A stretch of DNA of 64,000 nucleotides from Taibaiella lutea (GTDB taxonomy: Bacteria; Bacteroidota; Bacteroidia; Chitinophagales; Chitinophagaceae), in assembly GCF_008629695.1 (NCBI RefSeq), contig NZ_VWSH01000002.1:341410-405409 (forward strand), read 5' to 3'. The notes beneath the pieces are model-generated. The model was not told the DNA's origin. It did not search any database and saw only the letters and a program-made list of their open reading frames with translations. Every line of letters begins with the position of its first letter. Positions within the stretch are counted from its first letter, which is position 1. Below, piece after piece: positions 16,691 through 24,945 of this stretch. A program made the translations under genes and the position numbers.

Positions 16691-19600
16691 ATGATAAAAG
16701 TTTACAAAAGCTGTACGGTTGCGTTTGCGTTAGCATTAAGTGCCTTTAGTGTAAATGCACAAATGCGCATAACCGAATACCAATATGATGGTTCTGAATT
16801 TATAGAGTTTACCAATGTAGGCTCAACTAATATAGACATGACAGGCTGGAAGTTCTCTGATAATAGCCGTGCTACCAGTGGGACTAATGCTACCAGCCTT
16901 AGCGCCTTTGGAGTTGTAACCGCAGGAGAATCTGTTATTCTTACGGACGTTACGGCAAGTTCGTTTCGTACCACCTGGAATTTATGTGCCGGTGTGAAAG
17001 TTATAGGAGGCAATGCTGTTAATCTCGGAAGAAGCGATGAAATTAATCTATATGATAATACTGATGCTTTAATAGACAGGCTTACCTATAACGATCAAGG
17101 TACAGCTCCTCTTGGCGGCCCTCGTACCAATACTAAAAGCGCCTGGGTACCGGCAACAGCACTTGGTACCAATGTGCACAACCAATGGGTATTATCAGCA
17201 CTTGCTGATGCTGAAGGTTCTTTTACTGCCGCCTCGGGTGGTTATATAGGAAGCCCGGGGAAAAGTGCCAGAGCAACGGTTTATTATAATCCCTGTGCGC
17301 CGAAAATGCGTATAACCGAATACCAATATGATGGTTCTGAATTTATAGAATTTACTAACGTTGGTTCAGTTGACATAGATATGACAGGTTGGAAGTTCTC
17401 TGATAATAGTCGTGCTACCAGCGGAGTCAATGCCACAAGCCTTACTGCATTTGGGACTGTAAATGCAGGAGAATCTGTTGTACTTACAGATGTTACCGCA
17501 AGTGCGTTCCGTACAACATGGGGATTATGTCCTGGTGTGAAAGTTATAGGAGGCAATGCCGTTAATCTCGGAAGAAACGATGAGATTAACATATATGACA
17601 ATAATGATTCACTGATAGACAGGCTTACATACAACGATCAGGGTACAGCTCCTCTTGGCGGCCCGCGTACTAATACTAAAAGTGCATGGGTACCGGCAGT
17701 TGCAATGGGTATCAATGTGCACAACCAATGGGTATTGTCAGCAGTTGCTGATGCCGAAACTTCCTTTGCTGCTACTACAGGTGGTTTTATAGGAAGCCCG
17801 GGAAAAAGTGCAAGAGCAACGGTCGTATATGATCCTTGTGCCCTTCCGTCGGGTGGTAATCCTACCATTGTGATGGATACGGCTACTACAAGCAATTTGA
17901 TTGACGGAGGTGTAAGTACTTTACCGCTTACTCCATTCGCAATAAGCGGCGTTATGAATGATGCAACAGACCCGTTGAGCACTGTCGGAATTAATTTTAC
18001 AATCGGAGATGATGCTACTGCGGTTAATAGCCTTACGGTTACTGCTGTCAGCAGTAATATCACTGTTGTTCCTGCGACTAACATTATTTTATCCGGAACA
18101 GGAAGCAGCAGAAACATTAAGATAAACCCGGCTGCTGTTGGCTATGCCGATATTACTGTAACCGTTAATGACGGTACCAATAATACTATTTACGTCATTA
18201 ACTACGCAGCTTCTGCTGCTGCCACGGATCCTGCCAATGCAGTTTATCACACCGGTTATTCGGATGCTTCTACTGCTGTTGCTTTGGATGATAATTACAT
18301 GATTATTTCCGACGATGAAAAGAATATATTGAATGTGTATAGCAGGAGTCAATCAGGTTTGCCAGTAAAATCATTTGATTACAGCACACTTTTAGGACTT
18401 ACAGATTTAAGTAGTGGTGCACCAAGGGAGATAGATCTTGAAGCTTCTGCAAGAAGCCTTACGGATAACAACAAAATTTATTGGTTAGGTTCGCATAGTA
18501 ATAAGAGCACACCAAGTTTTGATCTGCGCCCGAACAGGAACCGCATTTTTGCTACAACCGTTACAGGTACCGGAGCAACTACTGCTTTCACTTTCGCAGG
18601 TTATTATGAGGGTTTGAGAAATGCCGTAAGCACCTGGAGCAATACCAATAGCCTTGGCTTGGTAGCAAGCATGACCGCTGGCTTTGACCCAAAACAAATT
18701 GATGGTTTTAATATGGAAGGTATGGCATTTGCTCCTGATAATACGACGATGTATATTGGTTTCAGGGCGCCTTTGGAACCAACTACCAACAGAGTAAATG
18801 CTTTGATAGCACCGATTCAGAACTTTGAAACATGGTTTGGAACAGGTACAACAACTGACCCTGTTATCGGAACTCCGATTCTTCTTGATTTAGGAGGGAA
18901 AGGTATCAGGGAAATCACCCGTATTTCTCAGAATTCATTTGTGATTGCCGCCGGAGATTATGGCGATGACGGACTTATTGCAAGTGCTCTGTACAAATGG
19001 AATGGTAATCCTTCAGATGCACCTGTATTGCTTTCTGATTTTAATGTAGCCAATTTTAATCCGGAAGGTGTGCTGCCTGTATATTCCGGTGGAAATTTGT
19101 TGACGAACCAATTGGAAATTATCAACGACAACGGAACGGTTAATTATTATAATGACGGAACTGCTGCAAAAGATTTAAGCATAAATACTTTCAAAAAGTT
19201 CAGTTCAAACAAACTGATAACTTTAGGTTCACCGCTTCCTATTGTCTTCCAGAATTTTAATGCAACATACGCGGGCAAAGGAATCGCGGCATTAAAATGG
19301 AATGTTGATAATGCTTCAAACTATAGCAGCTTCGATGTAGAGCGTTCTGCTGATGGTATTTCGTTTGAAAGAATTGCAAGTGTAAAAACAGATAATACAA
19401 CTACTTCATACACTTACAATGATAAAGTTTGTTGTGTTGAAAGTTACTTGTACCGCATAAAAGCCATTACAAAATCAGGTGACAATGCCTACTCTGCTAT
19501 AAAATTGGTTCGTTTACCGGATGCTGCAAAAGCTGCCAATATAGTGCATGCCTTAAACAGCGATTGGCTGGAAATTACTACATTGGGTAATGACAATATG

Positions 19601-19759
19601 AAAACCCTGAATGTTTATAACATGAATGGTCAGCGTATCATCGGACTTAATTTTGCAGATACCGAAAAATCAATCAATATATCCGGTATTGCACAAGGTA
19701 TGTATCTGGTAGAAGTAATTCAGGACGGAAACGTTACCCGCAAGAAAATTGTGAAATAA
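16691..19759 (+). CDS. T9SS type A protein with duplicated lamin-tail domain and DUF3616-like region
   Basis: A 1022-residue secreted protein. The signal peptide ends at VNAQ (about residue 24). Two tandem lamin-tail (LTD)-type modules start at residues 25 and 206 (MRITEYQYDGSEFIEF in both) with a 181-residue period and are nearly identical. A cadherin-like segment follows (about 390-510), then a beta-propeller-like region (about 515-835) with NMEGMAFAPDN and MYIGFRAPL, which resembles DUF3616. A final beta module and a type A sorting domain end it (LNVYNMNGQR ... GMYLVEV ... RKKIVK). Lamin-tail modules in bacterial exoproteins often accompany nucleases or phosphatases, but no such catalytic motif was seen. 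The role may be adhesion or substrate binding. Confidence 0.85.
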   Translation: MIKVYKSCTVAFALALSAFSVNAQMRITEYQYDGSEFIEFTNVGSTNIDMTGWKFSDNSRATSGTNATSLSAFGVVTAGESVILTDVTASSFRTTWNLCAGVKVIGGNAVNLGRSDEINLYDNTDALIDRLTYNDQGTAPLGGPRTNTKSAWVPATALGTNVHNQWVLSALADAEGSFTAASGGYIGSPGKSARATVYYNPCAPKMRITEYQYDGSEFIEFTNVGSVDIDMTGWKFSDNSRATSGVNATSLTAFGTVNAGESVVLTDVTASAFRTTWGLCPGVKVIGGNAVNLGRNDEINIYDNNDSLIDRLTYNDQGTAPLGGPRTNTKSAWVPAVAMGINVHNQWVLSAVADAETSFAATTGGFIGSPGKSARATVVYDPCALPSGGNPTIVMDTATTSNLIDGGVSTLPLTPFAISGVMNDATDPLSTVGINFTIGDDATAVNSLTVTAVSSNITVVPATNIILSGTGSSRNIKINPAAVGYADITVTVNDGTNNTIYVINYAASAAATDPANAVYHTGYSDASTAVALDDNYMIISDDEKNILNVYSRSQSGLPVKSFDYSTLLGLTDLSSGAPREIDLEASARSLTDNNKIYWLGSHSNKSTPSFDLRPNRNRIFATTVTGTGATTAFTFAGYYEGLRNAVSTWSNTNSLGLVASMTAGFDPKQIDGFNMEGMAFAPDNTTMYIGFRAPLEPTTNRVNALIAPIQNFETWFGTGTTTDPVIGTPILLDLGGKGIREITRISQNSFVIAAGDYGDDGLIASALYKWNGNPSDAPVLLSDFNVANFNPEGVLPVYSGGNLLTNQLEIINDNGTVNYYNDGTAAKDLSINTFKKFSSNKLITLGSPLPIVFQNFNATYAGKGIAALKWNVDNASNYSSFDVERSADGISFERIASVKTDNTTTSYTYNDKVCCVESYLYRIKAITKSGDNAYSAIKLVRLPDAAKAANIVHALNSDWLEITTLGNDNMKTLNVYNMNGQRIIGLNFADTEKSINISGIAQGMYLVEVIQDGNVTRKKIVK
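16763..17848 (+). repeat. Internal tandem duplication, 543-bp period, two copies
   Basis: Two in-frame copies (16763-17305 and 17306-17848) encode the lamin-tail modules. Long stretches are identical at DNA level, for example around aaagttataggaggcaatgc in both, so the duplication looks recent or is kept alike by conversion. Confidence 0.85.
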
Positions 19760-19773
19760 ATCTAATATCATCC

Positions 19774-19819
19774 TTAATAAAATAAGGCTGCCTGAATTCA
19801 GGCAGCCTTATTTTATTAA
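19774..19819. terminator. Bidirectional terminator, 46-bp perfect palindrome
   Basis: Perfect inverted symmetry around 19796/19797 with core aaggctgcctgaattcaggc and A/T-rich ends. It separates the converging genes ending at 19759 and 19816, and the minus-strand stop codon lies within its right end. Confidence 0.88.
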
Positions 19820-20409
19820 CTTTTATAATTGAAAATATCATTTCCTGAATTTGCTATGGAGTGTTCCTGCTCATCGTCTTTATTTAAATCATTTTTCATT
19901 ACACGAATATAAAACACAGCAATTAAAGCTATCAACACAATTGTTGAGGCAATTGAAAGTTCTTCCCTGTAACTCCAATGCAATATCCAGAACATAGATG
20001 CAACAGCTTTTATAAATACAGCAAATACTTTTATCCAATCCAATAATTTCTTTTTCCGTTTTATAATAAAATGAATAGTATACATCACCGTGATCGCAGT
20101 GAGGCCAAACAGGATTAAAATTCCGCTATACGGCCAATGCTGTAATTTGAAGAATAAACCGATAATAAATATTGAAATGGCAATGTAAGAAAGTCGTCCT
20201 AATACACTATTTTTTATTGTCCCGATGGAATACATATAAAAGAAAGACAGTAAAAAGCATGCATTCAATAAAATATCTGCTATAAATAATCCAATTAAAA
20301 GAAACCGGCAGATAAGCGCAGCAAAGAATAATATGGGAGTTGCAACTAAAAAGAACTTTCGCATGGTAATATTATTATTTCGTTTGGAAAGATAATAAGC
20401 ATCTCCCAT
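19816..20409 (-). CDS. Polytopic membrane protein with a GldL-like FKLxHWP motif
   Basis: About 197 residues from ATG 20409, with roughly six hydrophobic segments and a charged C-terminus (KNDLNKDDEQEH). One helix pair carries FKLQHWPYSG, reminiscent of the FKxxHWPG motif of the gliding/T9SS motor protein GldL. GldL itself has two membrane helices and a long cytoplasmic part, so this is not GldL. The frame is open to a TTG at 20478, but that would overlap the divergent transporter gene and its promoter, so a start at 20409 (or 20364) is preferred. Function unknown. Confidence 0.65.
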   Translation of the reverse strand: MGDAYYLSKRNNNITMRKFFLVATPILFFAALICRFLLIGLFIADILLNACFLLSFFYMYSIGTIKNSVLGRLSYIAISIFIIGLFFKLQHWPYSGILILFGLTAITVMYTIHFIIKRKKKLLDWIKVFAVFIKAVASMFWILHWSYREELSIASTIVLIALIAVFYIRVMKNDLNKDDEQEHSIANSGNDIFNYKS

Positions 20410-20448
20410 CTTTTCAAAGAAATAACGAATGTTCAAACGAAGGGTATG

Positions 20449-20456
20449 TATTTTTG
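20449..20456 (+). promoter_or_regulatory. Putative -7 box (TATTTTTG) of the MFS gene
   Basis: Matches TAnnTTTG. Its TTG (20454) is also the first possible start of the transporter frame, so that codon is probably promoter sequence and translation starts at or after TTG 20472. Confidence 0.45.
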
Positions 20457-20471
20457 CAGAAAATAACTCCC

Positions 20472-21818
20472 TTGTCAAATTTTCTTACGAAGAATCCTTC
20501 GCTTCAAATTAAGGAATTCAGATATTATCTCGCTATTCGCTTCGGATTGATTTTTGCTTTGGCAATGCAATTTACTATTGTTTCTTACTGGGTATATCAT
20601 CTTACCAATCAAAGCAAGATGGCGCTTGGTTTTGTGGGCCTGGCAGAAGTGGTTCCGGTAATCAGTTGTGCGTTGTTTGCAGGGCATTTTGTTGATCAAC
20701 AGGAAAAACGCGGTTTGCTTTTAAAGCTGTTAATTGGTTATATTGTTCTGGCCTCGGGGTTGTTCTATTTATCGACGCCGCTGGCTTTTTCTCATCTTGG
20801 CAATAGTGTAAGATTAGGCGCTGTTTTCTTTGTCGTTTTTTGCGGAGGGATTTTAAGAGCTTTCTTAAGTCCCACCTCTTTTTCGTTATTGGGGCAAATA
20901 GTACCGAGAGATTTATATCCGAATGCTACTTCATGGAGCAGCATGTCCTGGCAGATAGGTGCCGTATTAGGGCCACTGATTGCAGGCGCTGTCATCGCTG
21001 TTTTTACCCCTTCCATACCGGTAGATTTATCGCATCATATTGAAGCTGTAAGCTTGTTGATGGCTAATAGTAAGGGAATTGTTTTCGCTTCAGGTGCGGT
21101 ATTTGTTATTGAATTATTGTTGCTCCTGCCTTTAATGCGCATTCAACCCAAACCTATTTTAAAACAAACGCGCGAACCCATATTGACAAGTATCGGCGAA
21201 GGGCTAAAATTTGTTTTTAAAACACCGACTTTGTTAGGCGCACAGTGTCTGGATATGTTTTCGGTTTTGTTTGGTGGTGCGGTTGCCTTGCTACCGGCCG
21301 TACAGCAGGAATTTTTCCCTGATAACGGAACATTTTTCAGCGGTGCCAATGCATTTGGTTTTTTACGTGCGGCGCCGGGAATCGGAGCATTATTGACTTT
21401 AGGCTTGCTGGCTTTTATTCCTTTAAAAACAAAACCCGGTAAGAAACTATTTGTATGCGTAGCAGGTTTTGGCCTTTGTATTATTGCTTTTGGCTTGTCC
21501 AGAAATTTCTTTTTGTCATTTGGTATACTGATTCTTTCAGGCATGTTCGATGCCGTAAGTGTTGTAATCCGTGGTACCATACTTCAATTGGTAACACCGG
21601 ATGCGATGCGGGGCAGGGTATCGTCTGTAAATACCATTTTTATCAGTTCTTCCAATGAACTGGGTGATTTTGAAAGTGGCGTTATGGCAAGTGCATTGGG
21701 TACAGTGACGGCTATTGTAGTGGGTGGCTGTATTACTTTAGGAGTGGTTGGCATTACTTATTTTACTGCACCGACTTTACGTAATTTTTCCTTTAAGGAC
21801 AGGGATGATAAGAGTTAG
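20472..21818 (+). CDS. Major facilitator superfamily transporter
   Basis: About 448 residues with some 10-12 hydrophobic helices. It resembles the MFS group that includes enterobactin-exporter-like proteins, with AGHFVDQQEKRGLLLK as the loop after TM2, a GGILRAFLSPTSFSLLGQIVPRDLYPNATSW segment, and the C-terminal half MFDAVSVVIRGTILQLVTPDAMRGRVSSVN. These are typical of MFS exporters (EntS-like). The substrate cannot be told from sequence. The start is uncertain: TTG 20454 lies in the promoter box, TTG 20472 is preferred. It ends 2 nt from the convergent bestrophin gene. Confidence 0.82.
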   Translation: MSNFLTKNPSLQIKEFRYYLAIRFGLIFALAMQFTIVSYWVYHLTNQSKMALGFVGLAEVVPVISCALFAGHFVDQQEKRGLLLKLLIGYIVLASGLFYLSTPLAFSHLGNSVRLGAVFFVVFCGGILRAFLSPTSFSLLGQIVPRDLYPNATSWSSMSWQIGAVLGPLIAGAVIAVFTPSIPVDLSHHIEAVSLLMANSKGIVFASGAVFVIELLLLLPLMRIQPKPILKQTREPILTSIGEGLKFVFKTPTLLGAQCLDMFSVLFGGAVALLPAVQQEFFPDNGTFFSGANAFGFLRAAPGIGALLTLGLLAFIPLKTKPGKKLFVCVAGFGLCIIAFGLSRNFFLSFGILILSGMFDAVSVVIRGTILQLVTPDAMRGRVSSVNTIFISSSNELGDFESGVMASALGTVTAIVVGGCITLGVVGITYFTAPTLRNFSFKDRDDKS

Positions 21819-21820
21819 GC

Positions 21821-22699
21821 CTATATCAATTCGGCTACATGCTTCCTGATGTTCTGCGACATTTTCTCCATTGGTAAATCATTGGGGTCTTTGCCGAAGG
21901 GTTCTTCAATTTCTTCCGCAATCAGCTCCAGGCTTGCCAAAACGTAAAACACAAAGGTTACAATAGGTGCAACAAAATAACCTAAGGTAAATACATAACC
22001 CAATGGCAAAGTCAGCACATACACAAGAATGAATTTTTTGATGAACGAACTGTATGAGAAGGGAATAGGTGTATTTTTAATACGTTCGCATGCGCCGCAT
22101 ATGTCCGTAAAGGACGAAACTTCTCCGTTAATCACAATAAGTTGGTCGCCGCTTATTTTCCCCTGACGATAAAGCTCCTGCACTTTTGAAATCATTAGCC
22201 CCGCTAACTGGTTGGGAATATGTTTTTCAGTATCAATCCGCCCTAATTCGGGATGATCAGTGGCATCAAGGCTTAATCTGGTTGATTCAGATTGTAAATG
22301 GTCTTTTAATGTAAATGCATACAAGGCAATTGTTTCTTTAAAAAAGAGCCTGCTGTCCAGATCGTTTTCATCTAATATAGCATGAAGCTTCATGGCAAGA
22401 TTTCGACTGTTATTTACCAGAGAGCCCCATAATTTACGGCCTTCCCACCAACGATCATACGCAGTATTTGTCCTGAATACCAATAATAGCGAAATAACAA
22501 AACCCAGTAGGCTGTGCATGGCAGGTAATCCTTTTGCCCAACTGTTTTCGCTCAGCTTCAGGTAATGAATTTCCCAATAGGCTATTCCGAACGAGTATAA
22601 GCAGATAACAATCAAAAGCGGGAACAGCTTTATCAGTGTATCTGATTTCTGTATGAAAAACAAGATTTTATACCATTCTTTTGGATTGTAGGCTTTCAT
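21821..22699 (-). CDS. Bestrophin-like ion channel (UPF0187/RFP-TM family)
   Basis: A 292-residue inner-membrane protein. The family signature FRTNTAYDRWWEGRKLWG lies near residues 76-93 after two N-terminal helices. A soluble helical part and two more helices follow (LVYVLTLPLGYVFTLGYFVAPIVTF), then the C-terminal EIEEPFGKDPNDLP motif of the family. Bacterial members form pentameric ion channels; anion or cation selectivity cannot be called here. It is transcribed alone, convergent with the transporter gene. Confidence 0.88.
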   Translation of the reverse strand: MKAYNPKEWYKILFFIQKSDTLIKLFPLLIVICLYSFGIAYWEIHYLKLSENSWAKGLPAMHSLLGFVISLLLVFRTNTAYDRWWEGRKLWGSLVNNSRNLAMKLHAILDENDLDSRLFFKETIALYAFTLKDHLQSESTRLSLDATDHPELGRIDTEKHIPNQLAGLMISKVQELYRQGKISGDQLIVINGEVSSFTDICGACERIKNTPIPFSYSSFIKKFILVYVLTLPLGYVFTLGYFVAPIVTFVFYVLASLELIAEEIEEPFGKDPNDLPMEKMSQNIRKHVAELI

Positions 22700-22721
22700 G
22701 TATCTGAATGTTAGAACGAAT

Positions 22722-22729
22722 CAAATTTA
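22722..22729 (-). promoter_or_regulatory. Putative -7 box (TAAATTTG on minus strand)
   Basis: Matches TAnnTTTG, 22 nt before the bestrophin ATG. No clear -33 partner. Confidence 0.4.
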
Positions 22730-22787
22730 TATAATTTGGAGGAATGTCGTCCTTAAATTGTTCATTTAATATTGATTGTCGGAATAT

Positions 22788-22826
22788 AAAAAGACTCCGG
22801 TTGTATCATACAACCGGAGTCTTTTT
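22788..22826 (-). terminator. Strong hairpin terminator of the TPR gene
   Basis: A perfect 19-bp stem around a single unpaired base (arms 22788-22806 and 22808-22826), with A/T tracts on both sides. It lies 19 nt past the minus-strand stop at 22845. Confidence 0.88.
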
Positions 22827-22844
22827 ATGTAATTTCTAAAAAAA

Positions 22845-23543
22845 TTAATTTTCACTTACATCACCCAAACGAGCCAGGTATTTATCAGCCTGATTGCCTT
22901 GTTGTGAGTAAGGATATTTTTCTTTTACTTCTTTATATAATTTTTTAGCTTCGTCAATTTTACCTGCCTGTTCAGATGCTAATGCAGCACGAAACAAGTA
23001 TAAAGGAGAAGTATAAATATCTTTTTCATTTCCGGCAGCTTTCTTGTACATGTCAATGCCTTTATCAGCCTGACCCTGATCCATATAAGCATCACCCATT
23101 GCACCATAAGCCAGATATTCCAAAGGTGTTCCTTTACCGTCAAATTTTTCTAAATGCTTTACCGCATCCTGAGGTTTACCTGTACGCAGGTAACTCATGC
23201 CGGCATAATACTGAGCAAGGTTTCCTGCTTTTGTACCATCATATTTTTTGATAACATCCAAAGCACCTTTATGTTGACCATCGCCGTTCAAAGTATAATT
23301 CAGTGAATCTACTTCAAACCAACGTGCAGCGCTGAATAAAGCGTTTGCAGCTTTTTCTTCATTTGGTTTCTGGATAAATTCTTTATATCCGAAAAAGCCA
23401 CCAACCAATACTACCAAGGCTACTACAGCTCCAATAATAACTTTTTGATTTTTTTCAAAAGAAGATTGCATGTTCCTCAATGTGTCCACGCCACTGGTTT
23501 CTTTTACAACTTTAATGTTTTCCGTGTTTGTAGTATTTGCCAT
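22845..23543 (-). CDS. Membrane-anchored tetratricopeptide repeat protein
   Basis: A 232-residue protein with a cytoplasmic N-terminus of about 35 residues, a single transmembrane helix (VIIGAVVALVVLVGGFFGY), and TPR-like helical pairs from about residue 60 to the end (AGNLAQYYAGMSYLRTGKPQDAV, LAYGAMGDAYMDQGQADKGI, LFRAALASEQAGKIDEAKKLYKEV). The layout matches YfgM-like/TPR_21 proteins of Bacteroidota, which act as periplasmic chaperone partners near the Sec translocon in other bacteria; that role here is inference. It is a single gene with its own -7 box and terminator. Confidence 0.82.
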   Translation of the reverse strand: MANTTNTENIKVVKETSGVDTLRNMQSSFEKNQKVIIGAVVALVVLVGGFFGYKEFIQKPNEEKAANALFSAARWFEVDSLNYTLNGDGQHKGALDVIKKYDGTKAGNLAQYYAGMSYLRTGKPQDAVKHLEKFDGKGTPLEYLAYGAMGDAYMDQGQADKGIDMYKKAAGNEKDIYTSPLYLFRAALASEQAGKIDEAKKLYKEVKEKYPYSQQGNQADKYLARLGDVSEN

Positions 23544-23573
23544 TATTCAAAAATAAAATAATATAAATGTGCG

Positions 23574-23581
23574 CAAAGGTA
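23574..23581 (-). promoter_or_regulatory. Putative -7 box (TACCTTTG on minus strand)
   Basis: A strong TAnnTTTG match 30 nt before the TPR ATG. It is identical in sequence to the box upstream of fusA. Confidence 0.5.
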
Positions 23582-23670
23582 ATTTTTTTTCTCAATTTGT
23601 CATGCACAAAAACGCATTGAGCCAATATTTTTTTGAGTAGCGAATGTAAGTAAATTTTTAACTCAAAAGA

Positions 23671-23703
23671 AAACCTTACAGGTTTTTGTCACCTATAAGG
23701 TTT
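23671..23703 (-). terminator. Terminator of the pyruvate dehydrogenase E1 alpha gene
   Basis: A 13-bp stem with one mismatch (aaaccttacaggt with acctataaggttt), 28 nt past the minus-strand stop at 23732. It belongs to the same ACCTTACAGG hairpin type as 11384 and 43430. Confidence 0.72.
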
Positions 23704-23731
23704 AATATTTTATTTTGTAATAAGAATGTAA

Positions 23732-24724
23732 TTAATCTTTAATAAAAGGATAATCTGCTTGTACATAAATATCCTTATATAATTCGCTGTCGTCAGGATA
23801 AGGGCTTTCTTCTGCAAATTTTACAGATGCTTCCACTTCTGCCTTGATTTTTTCATTGATTGCTTCCAATTCTTCTTCTGTAGCCCAATTATTTTCTTTA
23901 ATCTTTACCAAAGCCTTTTCAATAGGGTCCTGCTCCTTATATTCTTCCACTTCTTCTTTGGAACGATATTTCGCAGGATCACTCATGGAATGTCCTCTGT
24001 AGCGGTAAGTCTTAATTTCCAGGAATGTAGGGCCGCCTTTTTCTCTTGCACGTTTTGCTGCACGTTCAATGGCTGTATGTACCGATTCCGGATCCATGCC
24101 ATCAACAGTATCTCCCGGCATATCATAAGCATCTGCAATCTGGGCAAGATTCAAAACTTTGGAAGTACGTTCTACTGAAGTTCCCATTGCATAATGATTA
24201 TTCTCACAAATGAAAATAACAGGTAAATTCCATAAAACCGCCATATTGAATGCTTCGTGTAACATACCCTGGCGGGCAGCACCATCACCAAACATACAAA
24301 TAGTTACACGGTCGTTGTCGTTGTACTGGTCTGCAAACGCAATACCCGCGCCCAAACCGATTTGTCCGCCTACAATACCATGACCGCCAAAAAAACGGTG
24401 CTCTTTGGAAAAGAAGTGCATGGAGCCACCTTTACCACCTGTGCATCCGGTTGCTTTTCCGTATAATTCAGCCATACAAGCATCGGCAGTAATACCTTTT
24501 GCAATGGCCAAACCATGATCACGGTAAGCAGTAATAAGATTATCATCAGGACGGATGGCAGACATGATACCTACTGAAACAGCTTCCTGTCCTATATATA
24601 AATGACAAAATCCGCGGATTTTTTGCATACCATAAAGCTGGCCTGCTTTTTCCTCAAAACGACGTTGAAGCAACATGCTTTCGTACCATTGCAGGTAGAT
24701 CTCTTTTCCGAATTGTGTTTGCAA
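23732..24724 (-). CDS. pdhA: Pyruvate dehydrogenase E1 component subunit alpha
   Basis: A 330-residue thiamine-diphosphate enzyme subunit. The TPP/Mg motif runs from GDGAARQG (146-153) to ICENN near 172-176. The family blocks AYRDHGLAIAKG, GCTGGKGGSMHFF, GGHGIVGGQIGLGAG and YRYRGHSMSDP are all present; the last holds the phosphorylation-loop region conserved in PDH E1 alpha. It decarboxylates pyruvate and feeds acetyl groups to E2. Translation most likely starts at TTG 24724. The beta and E2 genes are not adjacent, as is often seen in Bacteroidota. It is transcribed alone. Confidence 0.92.
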   Translation of the reverse strand: MQTQFGKEIYLQWYESMLLQRRFEEKAGQLYGMQKIRGFCHLYIGQEAVSVGIMSAIRPDDNLITAYRDHGLAIAKGITADACMAELYGKATGCTGGKGGSMHFFSKEHRFFGGHGIVGGQIGLGAGIAFADQYNDNDRVTICMFGDGAARQGMLHEAFNMAVLWNLPVIFICENNHYAMGTSVERTSKVLNLAQIADAYDMPGDTVDGMDPESVHTAIERAAKRAREKGGPTFLEIKTYRYRGHSMSDPAKYRSKEEVEEYKEQDPIEKALVKIKENNWATEEELEAINEKIKAEVEASVKFAEESPYPDDSELYKDIYVQADYPFIKD

Positions 24725-24903
24725 CTTGATTAATTTTGTGCGAAAATATAAAAACTTTACAGAAATGCCTTCGCATTTCGCAAAATACTACAGCATGTTT
24801 ACGCAAATGATTGCGCTTAACATTTACAGGCCATTTTCATTCCTATTAAATTTTTGTTCTTTCATTTTTAAAATGGATAAACGATGTAACCATTTTAAAT
24901 GGT

Positions 24904-24933
24904 GAAAGAGGATTACAAATGTAACCCTCTTTC
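24904..24933 (-). terminator. Terminator of the Cys-rich cargo gene
   Basis: A 14-bp stem with one mismatch (24904-24917 with 24920-24933) and a 2-nt nominal loop, 13 nt past the minus-strand stop at 24946. Confidence 0.65.
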
Positions 24934-24945
24934 TCTTGATGGCAA

